A stretch of DNA of 64,000 nt. Source: Chromatocurvus halotolerans. Its GTDB lineage: Bacteria; Pseudomonadota; Gammaproteobacteria; Pseudomonadales; Halieaceae. This document shows positions 1 through 7,866 of the stretch, piece after piece. Position numbers and translations under genes: made by a program. A model generated the notes under the pieces. The model was not told the DNA's origin. It searched no databases and saw nothing but the letters and a program-made list of their open reading frames with translations. Numbering within the stretch: the first letter of the stretch is position 1; every line of letters starts with the position of its first letter. The stretch covers positions 1 to 64,000 of the forward strand of contig NZ_SLWX01000005.1 of assembly GCF_004340525.1 (NCBI RefSeq), written 5' to 3'.

Positions 1-4
1 ATTG

Positions 5-44
5 ATGACGTCATGGGTGTTCTCCTGTGGGTGACCAGGAGAAC
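5..44. repeat. Two dyads at the window edge: a 10-bp palindrome and a 9-bp inverted repeat
   Basis: ATGACGTCAT at 5-14 is a perfect palindrome. GTTCTCCTG (19-27) and CAGGAGAAC (36-44) form a perfect 9-bp inverted repeat with an 8-nt loop. No T-tract follows, so it does not look like an intrinsic terminator. It could be an operator, or part of another mobile-element end lying outside the window. Confidence 0.35.
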
Positions 45-115
45 GGTATCGTGATGTCAGGCTACTGAATACGACGCCTCAGAATGAGCGGTTACCTCGG
101 TGAGAGACGTTACGG

Positions 116-293
116 CTGCACGGCTGCGTCCGCGCCACCCTGGAATCGGTTGACTGGTTCAACAACCGCAGGCTTCTGACTGCGATCGGCGATACCCCCC
201 CGCGGAACACGAAGCAACGTATTATCAAACAGGAAACCGGGTCGCGGAGCCTGACTCAAACCAAAGAGCCTCCGGAATGCCCGGTGCGATTCA
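116..293 (+). mobile_element. Remnant of an IS3-family element: transposase (OrfB) C-terminus and right end
   Basis: Reading the plus strand from 116 gives an open frame containing VDWFNNRRLL followed by AIGDTPP. This closely resembles the C-terminal end of IS3-family OrfB integrase-type transposases, which usually read V-D-W-[FY]-N-N-R-R-L-x-x-x-[IL]-G-x-[IV]-P-P. After it the frame loses similarity, and the usual stop before the end of the element is replaced by a CTG codon at 251. From 252 to 293 the DNA (ACTCAAACCAA, AGCCTCCGG, CCCGGTGCGATTCA) looks like the right terminal inverted repeat of IS3 elements, ending in CA at 293. Nothing of the upstream transposase is recognisable, so this is a decayed fragment. 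The minus-strand open frame at 110-301 is its antisense shadow. The call rests on recognised motifs, not on an alignment. Confidence 0.7.
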
Positions 294-328
294 CCAGCCA
301 TTTATTGGATGGATGAGCGCGATAAATG

Positions 329-3300
329 CTAAGCGGGTCGGGCGTGTTCAAATAAGTGAGCGGGCATTGGATGTTCCAGCTCCCAGACCATCGAAATTGG
401 CCTATCACCTTCATAGGACAGCAAATCTCTGACAGGGCCTAAAAACACAAACGGCGACGTTTCCTGGCCTTGACGCTTTTTAAGGCGGGCGAAAAACAAT
501 ATGACATAACCTCTTTCCTTAAAATGAATATAGCCCTTGCCACCCTGACTAGCTTGAGAGGTCCCCGACTGACTTTGCCAGTGGAGCTTGGTACGACTGA
601 TCGGGTAATCCTCATATCGAGTTGTTGGAGAGAAATCTTGTTCTTCCTTTTGAAACGTAACGAGGTTCACATAAAACCTATTCTCTTGAGAGTGGAAGGC
701 TCCGACACCCGTGGGGCCCGAGGCATCTATCGTAGCCAGGTCCAGAAGCGACTTGATTTCCGCTGAGCCGTACTCGGCATGAAGCCGGAGTCGATGTCCC
801 GAAGGCAACTGAATTTCGGGCATGATCGTACTTGCTCTTGAAAGACACCAATTCGCGATTTCGGCCGCATCATTCACGAGCGTGGGATTGGAATTCCATT
901 TTGCAATTGACTCCGCAACAGATGAAACACCAATTGCAGAACCTTTCTTGCCCCAGAGGAGATAGTGCAGCGCTAAGCCGATCCTCGCATCATCAAAACC
1001 AGCTCCCGCCTCTCGATGAGGTATTTTTGAAACTGCTTGCAGGAGTAAAGGATCTGTTCGTAGTGCAAGTCTGGATAGCGCCTTTCTACCCTCCGATATA
1101 TTTGCATCGTCTGGAGGCAATTCGTGGAAAGCTTCTGCTTTCCACTCAGACCAGGTCTTCTTTCTCAAGACATCGGTGGCTTCCAGGCCCGTCTCTTCGA
1201 TAAACGATCCAAACCGCAAGGACTGTTTTGACTCGTGCTTCCAGGTACGGATCGTTTCCGGTATGAAGTTATTCAAGTCGTTTAGAACAGATTTAATTTT
1301 CTTAAGGACTTCGTCCCTTGCCACTCGCTCGAGCTGAATATTGCATCCCGCTGGCAAACTGGGAAACTCCTGCTCCACCTCTTTGTCAAGCCGCATACGG
1401 CCGTCAGAAAGCAGCGCAGCGAACTTCCTATCCAGGCGGTATCGCCTATGGGTCTGGCCGACAAAATCGAGCACTGTCAGACATTCCTTTCCCGGTGCAT
1501 GGCGAAGACCCCGCCCGAGCTGTTGCAAGAAAACTGTCAGGCTCTCTGTTGGCCGAAGGAACATTACAAGATTGATTTCCGGGATATCGACACCCTCGCT
1601 CAACACATCGACCGTAAACAGGAAAACTATGGTTCCATCTCTGAAATCGCGCAACCTCTGTTGCCGAGTGTCCGATGGTGTGGTCCCAAGAAGCACTTCA
1701 GATGGAATACCGGCGGTCCGAAAACACTCTGCCATGTATTCCGCGTGTTTTACGCCAGCACAAAAACCGACGCCCTTTATCTCCGACAAGTCGGGCTGGT
1801 AATTTTTGAGAGCCTGAAGAATCAGATCAATGCGCTGTCGAGCACGAAAATCATCCCCTGTTAAGACGGCTTCAATCTCGCCGGAATCGTACCTTCCGTT
1901 GGACCAAAATCGTTCCTCGCTCAAATCTACAGTGTCGGTTACACCAAAATAGTGAAAAGGGCATAACAATCGCTCCTCCAACGCCTCAGGCAAGCGGATC
2001 TCCGCTGCGTACCGGCCACCGAAGTCTGACAATATCGAACTTCCATCCATACGCTCCGGCGTAGCCGTCAGACCCAGCAGTAACTCGGGGCGCAAGTTAT
2101 TGATAATGGGGCGATAGCTACGGGCAGGTAGGTGATGAGCTTCATCGATCACTACGAATTTGAAATGGCGACTGTCGAGAGATTGCCAAGCCATTCTGGC
2201 ACTTAGACTTTGTACTGACGCAAATACCTGCTGCCACTCAACAGGCACCTGGCCATCTACAAGCAGTTCGCCGAAATTGGCATCACGGAGTACTGTCCGA
2301 AAGCAGCTCTGCGCCTGCTGCAGAATCTCTTTCCTGTGCGCAACGAACAACAGAGTTGGTAGCTCCCCTTCCTCCTCAGCGAAGCGACGATAATCTAGCG
2401 CAGAGATTACCGTCTTACCTGTCCCTGTCGCCGCAACGACAAGATTTCGCTTTTGTCCATTTTCTCGTGCAGCTGAGAGAGCCTCCAATACTCGTTCCTG
2501 GAAGGGTCTGGCGGTGATATCAGCAAAAAAAACCGCCGTACCTGTATCTCGCGCCCGGGCGCGCCCGATGGCCGTTCTAAACCTCGCAAAGTCCTTATCA
2601 AGAAACAGTTCAAATTCTGGGCTGTCCCAATAAGCCGAGAACTCTGCAGAAAATCGATCCAGAACATGTTTCATGTCTTGTTCGGTGATCTTGACTGTCC
2701 ACTCCAGGCCACTGGTCATCGCTGCATGAGACATATTTGCGGAACCAATATAGGCCGTGGAATACCCCGTTTTTCTGATGAACTGGTAGGCTTTCGCGTG
2801 TAGCCGCGTGCCACTCGTATCGTAGGATAGACGAACCTCAATATTGGGCTGTGAGGCAAGCCACTCAAGCGCCTCGGGGTCACTGGCACCCATGTAGCTG
2901 GTAGAAATTATTCTGATCGGAACACCCGAAGCCGCCAGCGAATCGAAGGCCGGGCGCAATAACCTCAGCCCCGACCATTTGACAAATGAAACGAGTATCT
3001 CGACGCGATCAGCGGTCGCCATCTCTGCACGTAGTTCGTGTTCCAGGGGCGGATCCCCGCGCTGGCCGGTGAGCAGCATGCTGGTGGAAAGTGGCGTAGT
3101 AGGTCGCACACTCTTCCGCTGGCCGCTCTGAACTTCTAGCAGGAGTTGCTCTTTCTTTGCGAGTATTTTTCGCTTTACCAGGTATTGCAGCCCATCTGTT
3201 TCAGATACCAGCTGAATAATCCGATTGACCAGCGCGAGTCTCCCATCGGGCTTCTCGTGCCGCAGTGCTTGCTCCAGAACGTCAAACAGAAACCGGGAAT

Positions 3301-3430
3301 ACGTATGGGGCTGTGACTCATCGTCGATCGACCTTAATATCGCTTTTACCTCTGGCTTGAAATCCAAGAGCTCTTGGAGTTCCTCGTCCAGCAAGCGCTC
3401 ATAGAGGCCAATCGGTAGGTCTGTCGTCAT
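329..3430 (-). CDS. PLD-domain SF2 helicase with DUF3427-type C-terminus
   Basis: A 1033-residue predicted DNA/RNA-processing ATPase. An N-terminal phospholipase-D-like half-site occupies roughly residues 110-280 (LHAKAY with H211/K213, then GSANMS at 229-234), as in the 'HKD nuclease' group. A superfamily-2 helicase core follows: Walker A ATGTGKT at 334-340, DEAH at 429-432, TATPER at 455-460, and arginine-finger motif QLGRGLR at 637-643. The last ~250 residues match the layout of the DUF3427 domain that often follows such helicases. Proteins with this architecture are known as standalone genes in bacterial defence islands, but their biochemical role is largely unassigned. The gene lies in A+T-rich DNA next to an IS3 remnant, so it was probably acquired horizontally. 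The start has only a weak ribosome site (GGCGGGA). Family assignment is firm; a defence role is inferred. Confidence 0.85.
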   Translation of the reverse strand: MTTDLPIGLYERLLDEELQELLDFKPEVKAILRSIDDESQPHTYSRFLFDVLEQALRHEKPDGRLALVNRIIQLVSETDGLQYLVKRKILAKKEQLLLEVQSGQRKSVRPTTPLSTSMLLTGQRGDPPLEHELRAEMATADRVEILVSFVKWSGLRLLRPAFDSLAASGVPIRIISTSYMGASDPEALEWLASQPNIEVRLSYDTSGTRLHAKAYQFIRKTGYSTAYIGSANMSHAAMTSGLEWTVKITEQDMKHVLDRFSAEFSAYWDSPEFELFLDKDFARFRTAIGRARARDTGTAVFFADITARPFQERVLEALSAARENGQKRNLVVAATGTGKTVISALDYRRFAEEEGELPTLLFVAHRKEILQQAQSCFRTVLRDANFGELLVDGQVPVEWQQVFASVQSLSARMAWQSLDSRHFKFVVIDEAHHLPARSYRPIINNLRPELLLGLTATPERMDGSSILSDFGGRYAAEIRLPEALEERLLCPFHYFGVTDTVDLSEERFWSNGRYDSGEIEAVLTGDDFRARQRIDLILQALKNYQPDLSEIKGVGFCAGVKHAEYMAECFRTAGIPSEVLLGTTPSDTRQQRLRDFRDGTIVFLFTVDVLSEGVDIPEINLVMFLRPTESLTVFLQQLGRGLRHAPGKECLTVLDFVGQTHRRYRLDRKFAALLSDGRMRLDKEVEQEFPSLPAGCNIQLERVARDEVLKKIKSVLNDLNNFIPETIRTWKHESKQSLRFGSFIEETGLEATDVLRKKTWSEWKAEAFHELPPDDANISEGRKALSRLALRTDPLLLQAVSKIPHREAGAGFDDARIGLALHYLLWGKKGSAIGVSSVAESIAKWNSNPTLVNDAAEIANWCLSRASTIMPEIQLPSGHRLRLHAEYGSAEIKSLLDLATIDASGPTGVGAFHSQENRFYVNLVTFQKEEQDFSPTTRYEDYPISRTKLHWQSQSGTSQASQGGKGYIHFKERGYVILFFARLKKRQGQETSPFVFLGPVRDLLSYEGDRPISMVWELEHPMPAHLFEHARPA

Positions 3431-3563
3431 TATCCCGCCATTTGTTGGGCTGCGAACGAATAGGCATTACCGCGAGCGACCATCCAAAAATATTGCCAGT
3501 CCTTCAGAACAAGCTGGCAGACGCGGTGTGCTCGGTGCGTCGAATCGGCGGAGCGGACCTTCT

Positions 3564-3575
3564 ATTCAATTGAAT
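3564..3575. promoter_or_regulatory. 12-bp perfect palindrome upstream of the helicase gene
   Basis: ATTCAATTGAAT is a perfect palindrome lying 134 bp upstream of the helicase start and just beyond the 3' end of the zinc-ribbon gene. It sits in the 203-bp spacer that would hold the helicase promoter. A repressor operator is possible, but no regulator gene is next to it. Confidence 0.25.
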
Positions 3576-3633
3576 GCGTTTTCGTAAAATTTTAGCCTCA
3601 GTCTTGTGTGCGATTTATTCTGCCATCGTATTA

Positions 3634-4209
3634 CTATAAATCCTGATACGCGAACACCCGCACTTTCACTCCGCCATCTTCGCGAGTGTCGATAATCTGG
3701 AGCACGTCACCAGCAACGGCTTGGCGCAGTTCTGAATCATCCTCCTTCACTCGTAGGCCTTCGCCAACAAAGTTCCATCGCACAACATCATCATAGATTC
3801 TGCACCGAAACTGATGCAGTTTATTGTCGCTGGGGCGCTTGTAATAAACGAAAGTCATCCCGGCTGCATGGCCGTAAGTCTCGATGATCGCCGGATCTTT
3901 GCCCATCACCGTGGCTATCGCTGCGCGACACATCTTGTCTGTATCAAACGAGGGCTTTACTGGCGCAGATTGTATCGGAGCGACCGGATTGGGCGACTCA
4001 GCCGGCGGGCTAGAAGCTTGCTGGGTATTCGACGAGCTACCTTGGAAAAGGATATATAGAAAGCTTAACCAAAAAGGCGCGGTTAATATCCCGAGAGTTA
4101 CCAATACCTTATCTACAAATCCCATCTTTAATTCCGCACCACAATTCGGGCAGGATTTTGCTGTATCGGAAACTGCTTTCCCGCATTCTTTGCACTTTTT
4201 TAAAGCCAT
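3634..4209 (-). CDS. Zinc-ribbon single-pass membrane protein
   Basis: A 191-residue protein starting at MALKKCKEC, chosen because the zinc ribbon then lies at the extreme N-terminus as usual; an upstream in-frame start at 4275 would add 22 unremarkable residues. C6-x2-C9 and C20-x2-C23 form a rubredoxin-type zinc ribbon. One hydrophobic segment at about 33-56 (VLVTLGILTAPFWLSFLYI) anchors it in the membrane. A Ser/Pro-rich linker follows, then a ~110-residue soluble domain I do not recognise (residues about 80-191). Related zinc-ribbon membrane proteins are common and mostly uncharacterised. It is upstream of and co-oriented with the helicase gene, with a 203-bp gap, and shares its A+T-rich composition. 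The two were probably acquired together, though a shared transcript is uncertain. Confidence 0.75.
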   Translation of the reverse strand: MALKKCKECGKAVSDTAKSCPNCGAELKMGFVDKVLVTLGILTAPFWLSFLYILFQGSSSNTQQASSPPAESPNPVAPIQSAPVKPSFDTDKMCRAAIATVMGKDPAIIETYGHAAGMTFVYYKRPSDNKLHQFRCRIYDDVVRWNFVGEGLRVKEDDSELRQAVAGDVLQIIDTREDGGVKVRVFAYQDL

Positions 4210-4807
4210 GAAACTATCCGAAATCTCTACATGCCGAGGTCCACCCAGCGTTTGCTGGAACTTCAAAGCAGACAATGTGTTGGATTTGTAGTGATCTTCG
4301 CTAATGCACGGATGTTTTTCTACAAATATTGGAAGTGTTGACTTCGGTTTCTGAGTGACGAGGAGTAACGTTTCGAGGTTTTCCTAAGCCATGAAGGCAT
4401 GGAGACCTCGGAGTCCAAGACCCTGACTTCTATGTCGCACCCATCAAGCACATGTTAGCTACCCTGGACCCAGAATTATTGCGGGAAAATCGTAACGCGT
4501 CGTCTCCGCGAGTTGAGCGATTTCCAAGGTCACCACGACATTACACGTCAGTGTCTTAATGCTGGCTCACATTAACAAGTCAAGCCAGCCGAAAATTCGG
4601 TAACCGACCTCGCTCCCACAGACCTTTCAAAAACGTCGCGACGTGGTGGCAAAATAAGGCGGCGTGCCACCGCGAGACCCTGTTTTTAATTGAAGACTTC
4701 TGACTTTATCGCAGTTAATCCAAAATTACTGATCGATGCAGCTCTCCCTCGGTAAGGACACAGGACCGACGGAGACGGCTGTGAAGTGGCGCCGCAGACG
4801 GCGTCAG
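4210..4807. other. Gene-poor spacer at the inner edge of the A+T-rich region
   Basis: No convincing gene is present. An orphan plus-strand frame is open from 4395, with an ATG at 4452 and a stop at 4557-4559 (35 codons from the ATG). It has no recognisable motif or ribosome site, so I treat it as debris. GTGGTGGCA (4643-4651) and TGCCACCGC (4665-4673) can form a 9-bp stem with one G.T pair, followed eight bases later by TTTTT at 4682. This is a weak candidate terminator. Around 4740-4800 the composition shifts to the G+C-rich style of the rest of the window. Confidence 0.4.
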
Positions 4808-5677
4808 TCAGACCCATTTCAGAATCGCTTCGGCAACCGCACCAGGCTTCTGATGGTGCAGCCAGTGATCCGCGCCTGCGATCTCCACGCGAGTCAGGTC
4901 GGGAGCGTATTCCTCCAGCCCCTCGGTCGTTTGCGGCAACAGAGCGGTGTCCTCTTTACCCCAGATAAGCAGGTGCGGACAGCGGATTTGCACCCGCTCG
5001 GCGTCGAACGAAAGCCCCTCTGTTGCCTCGTTGGCACCGCCAAGCCGGAGCGGCGAAGCACGGTACCAGTTGACCATACCGCGCAGTCCCGCAGCGTCGC
5101 GCCAGGCGGCCTTGTAGCCGGCCAACGTTTCACCCTCCAGCCAGCTCATATCCATATTGGCGGAGAACAGTGCCGTCAGGCGCGCAAAATCATCGGCCGC
5201 CAGCGTATCCTCCGACCCTTCGCGCCGCAGAAAGTGAATGTACTGCGAGGCGTTTGTCTGCGCTCCGCCCCTGGCAAGCTCCCTCTGGAACGTGGCCGGG
5301 TGCGCGCCATTCAGAATAATCAGCCGATTCACCAGGTCAGGACGCGCAATCGCCAGCGCGTAGGCCACCGACGCGCCCCAATCGTGGCCCAGGAGAATCA
5401 AGGGCTCATCCCCAATCAGTGCCAGAACATCGGACACCAAAAGCGCGGTCTTGTACTGCTCAACCTCCCCCGGCCGCCAGCTCTGGCCATATCCGCGCTG
5501 ATCCGGCGCGATGCAGTGAAAACGCTTGGCGAGGAGTGGCGCGAGGTCGTTCCAGGCGCCGGAATATTCCGGAAAACCGTGCAACATGAGCAATCGGGGC
5601 GCGCCGCGTTCCCCCCAGTGCCGCACAAGGAAATCTTCTCCGTCCAGGGTGACCGTTTCCTTCCAATGTGCCGGCAT
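4808..5677 (-). CDS. Alpha/beta hydrolase, epoxide-hydrolase/haloacid-dehalogenase-like
   Basis: A 289-residue enzyme of the alpha/beta-hydrolase fold. HGFP at 33-36 is the oxyanion-hole motif of epoxide hydrolases. GHDWGA at 97-102 places an aspartate (D99) as nucleophile where esterases carry serine. GADHWLHH near 268-275 supplies the catalytic histidine (probably H271). A central lid region carries NWYR, a likely lid tyrosine. The length is normal. Asp-nucleophile members hydrolyse epoxides or carbon-halogen bonds through an ester intermediate, and the substrate cannot be told from sequence. No signal peptide is seen, so it is cytoplasmic. It is transcribed divergently from hflK. Confidence 0.85.
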   Translation of the reverse strand: MPAHWKETVTLDGEDFLVRHWGERGAPRLLMLHGFPEYSGAWNDLAPLLAKRFHCIAPDQRGYGQSWRPGEVEQYKTALLVSDVLALIGDEPLILLGHDWGASVAYALAIARPDLVNRLIILNGAHPATFQRELARGGAQTNASQYIHFLRREGSEDTLAADDFARLTALFSANMDMSWLEGETLAGYKAAWRDAAGLRGMVNWYRASPLRLGGANEATEGLSFDAERVQIRCPHLLIWGKEDTALLPQTTEGLEEYAPDLTRVEIAGADHWLHHQKPGAVAEAILKWV

Positions 5678-5726
5678 GGTGCTCTCGCTCCTTCAATATC
5701 CCTCTGAGGCTAACAGATCAAACCAG

Positions 5727-5755
5727 CGGTTTTCCCAGTTTTCCGTACAAAACCG
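5727..5755. promoter_or_regulatory. Repeat-rich stretch in the hydrolase/hflK divergent promoter
   Basis: GTTTTCC occurs twice, at 5729-5735 and 5738-5744. CGGTTTT (5727-5733) is the inverted repeat of AAAACCG (5749-5755). The elements lie in the 95-122-bp spacer between two divergent genes, where an operator or promoter is expected. The factor is unknown. Confidence 0.3.
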
Positions 5756-5799
5756 TCACTGACGCGTAGACTATGATGATGTTTAATTGGAGTTCGGGA

Positions 5800-6855
5800 A
5801 TGATCCAGCCTGCAAGAAACAATGGACAAGGACCGGCGGGACCACCCGACCTGTCTGAGTTAATGAAGAAATTCGCCAGCGGCGGACCCTCGGGCGGTCG
5901 TGTTGGCGGCGCTATTATCGGCATCGTCATACTCCTCCTGCTGGCCTGGGGGACGGTGACGTGCTTCTACACGGTACAGCCGGAGGAACGGGCCGTGGTG
6001 AAACGGTTCGGTTCCGTGGTCGGCATTACCGACCCCGGCCTGCATTTCAGGCTTCCCTTCGGCATCGACCAGATTCAGCTGGTGGCCACCGAACGCGTGC
6101 TCAAGCAGGAGTTCGGCTTTCGCACGCGGGATACCCGTCAGGGCGAGCGCTCGACCTACAGTGCCGCCCAGTTTGAAGACGAGTCTTTGATGCTCACCGG
6201 CGATCTCAACATGATTGACGTGGAGTGGGTGGTCCAGTACCGCATTGATGACCCCATCAAGTTCCTGTACCAGATGCGCGAACCTACCCGGACACTGCGC
6301 GATATTTCCGAGTCGGTCATGCGCCGTATCGTCGGCAACATGCTGGGTTCCGAAGTGTTGACCATCGGCCGCGTGGAGATCCAGCAGAAGGCCGGTGAAG
6401 AGATCCAGGAAATCCTCAACCAGTACGATGCCGGCATTCGCATCAGTACGGTCGAAATGCAGGACGTGGTGCCACCCCCGGCCGTGCAGCCGGCATTCAA
6501 CGAGGTCAACGAAGCACGCCAGGAGCGGGAACGGATGATCAACGAAGCGCAAAAGCGCGTTAACCAGGAGATTCCCAACGCCGAAGGTACTGCCCTGCGC
6601 ACCGTGGCCGAAGCCGAGGGCTACGCCACGGAACGGGTGAACCGGGCCGACGGCGAGAGCATACGCTTCAGTGCCGTACTGCGCGAATACCAGCAGGCGC
6701 CCACGGTCACTCGCACACGACTCTACCTGGAAACCCTGAACGAGGTGTTGCCAAGGATTGGACAGGTACTGGTCGTTCAGGAGGGGCAGGTGGGACCGCT
6801 GCCCCTGCTCGATGTCAACAGGCAGGAAACGCGTGCCACTGGAGGTGACCGATGA
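5800..6855 (+). CDS. hflK: HflK, SPFH-domain membrane protein (FtsH modulator)
   Basis: About 351 residues. The start at ATG 5800 is chosen because GGAG (5789-5792) lies 7 bases upstream; three in-frame ATGs at 5773-5781 lack a ribosome site. After a Gly/Pro-rich head with the HflK-like GPPDL stretch there is one transmembrane segment (IIGIVILLLLAWGTVTCFYTV). The SPFH/prohibitin domain begins at VQPEERAVVKRFG. The long C-terminal helix has VNEARQERERMINEAQKRVN. In E. coli HflK and HflC form a periplasmic cage around the FtsH protease and modulate turnover of membrane proteins. Here the pair is not behind hfq-hflX, which is the usual setting, so it may be a second copy. It overlaps hflC by 4 bp (ATGA), which indicates translational coupling. 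Confidence 0.9.
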   Translation: MIQPARNNGQGPAGPPDLSELMKKFASGGPSGGRVGGAIIGIVILLLLAWGTVTCFYTVQPEERAVVKRFGSVVGITDPGLHFRLPFGIDQIQLVATERVLKQEFGFRTRDTRQGERSTYSAAQFEDESLMLTGDLNMIDVEWVVQYRIDDPIKFLYQMREPTRTLRDISESVMRRIVGNMLGSEVLTIGRVEIQQKAGEEIQEILNQYDAGIRISTVEMQDVVPPPAVQPAFNEVNEARQERERMINEAQKRVNQEIPNAEGTALRTVAEAEGYATERVNRADGESIRFSAVLREYQQAPTVTRTRLYLETLNEVLPRIGQVLVVQEGQVGPLPLLDVNRQETRATGGDR

Positions 6856-7793
6856 AAACCACACTGCTCATGATCGTCGTTGCGCTCGTCGCTATGTTTG
6901 GCTACGTGACCCTTTACACAGTAGATGAAGCCGAGCAGGCCATTGTGGTCCAGTTCGGTGAACCGATCGGTGATGTGGTCGATGAGCCGGGCCTGAAGTT
7001 CAAGCTGCCCTGGCAGAACGTGCGCTATTTCGACAAGCGCCTGCTGGTCTGGGACGGCGACGTCACGCAGATACCCACGCTTGGCCGCGAGTTCATTCTC
7101 GTGGATACCACCGCGCGCTGGCGCATCACCGATCCGCTGCTGTTCCTGACCAGCGTCCGCGATGAAGCCGGTGCACGCACGCGCCTTGATGACATCGTCG
7201 ACTCCGTAGTGCGCGACATGGTCTCGTCCACCGAGCTGGAAGAGATCGTTCGCTCCAAGGACTGGGAGGTCGATGTCGACGAACTGGAGGATCCCGCGCT
7301 GGCCGAGCGCAGTGACGTCAACCTGCAGAAGCAGCCCAAGCTGGGTCGTGAACTGCTGGAAGCCGGCATTCTGGAACGGGCCCGGGATTCCATGCCAGAC
7401 CTGGGTATTGAGCTTGACGATGTGCGTATCAAGCGCGTCAATTACATTGAATCCGTACGCCGCCAGGTGGAAAGCCGCATGACCGCCGAACGGCAGTCCA
7501 TCGCCGAACGTTTCCGCTCCGAAGGCCGCGGCCGCAGCCAGGAAATCCTCGGCAACATGGAACGCGATCTTCGGCGCATCCGATCCGAGGCTGCACGTGA
7601 CGCCGAGAAAATCCGCGGCGAAGCCGATGCCGAAGCGACCCGGATTTACGGTGAGGCTTTCGGTGCGGATGCGGAGTTCTACGCGTTCTTCCGCACACTG
7701 GAAAGCTACCGGGCTCTGGGGGAGAACAGCACCCTTATGCTGAAGGCCGACTCCGACTTCTTCCGCTATCTGGAAAAGGCACAGGTTCAGTAG
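6852..7793 (+). CDS. hflC: HflC, SPFH-domain partner of HflK
   Basis: A 313-residue protein with an N-terminal anchor (TLLMIVVALVAMFGYVTLYTV), then the SPFH domain opening with VDEAEQAIVVQFGEPIG. The long alpha-helical tail is rich in Arg/Glu/Ala, with RSEGRGRSQEI and RIYGEAF typical of HflC. Length and domain order are normal. It forms hetero-oligomers with HflK that enclose FtsH hexamers on the periplasmic side. Its ATG overlaps the hflK stop, so the two are made together. The next gene in the same direction starts 73 bp later and could be co-transcribed. Confidence 0.9.
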   Translation: MKTTLLMIVVALVAMFGYVTLYTVDEAEQAIVVQFGEPIGDVVDEPGLKFKLPWQNVRYFDKRLLVWDGDVTQIPTLGREFILVDTTARWRITDPLLFLTSVRDEAGARTRLDDIVDSVVRDMVSSTELEEIVRSKDWEVDVDELEDPALAERSDVNLQKQPKLGRELLEAGILERARDSMPDLGIELDDVRIKRVNYIESVRRQVESRMTAERQSIAERFRSEGRGRSQEILGNMERDLRRIRSEAARDAEKIRGEADAEATRIYGEAFGADAEFYAFFRTLESYRALGENSTLMLKADSDFFRYLEKAQVQ

Positions 7794-7866
7794 AGGTAGG
7801 GGCGACCACTGTGTGCTTTCCAGTCATCCCCGATTTCCCATCACCCGTTTGATACAGGAAGCTCTG

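Noticed and set aside
110-301. Minus-strand 63-codon open frame at the left edge
   Set aside because: It is antisense to the IS3 transposase C-terminal remnant, which is the meaningful reading.
4452-4559. 35-codon plus-strand ORF in the left spacer
   Set aside because: No ribosome site, no motif and no partner gene; it was kept only as a note on the spacer.
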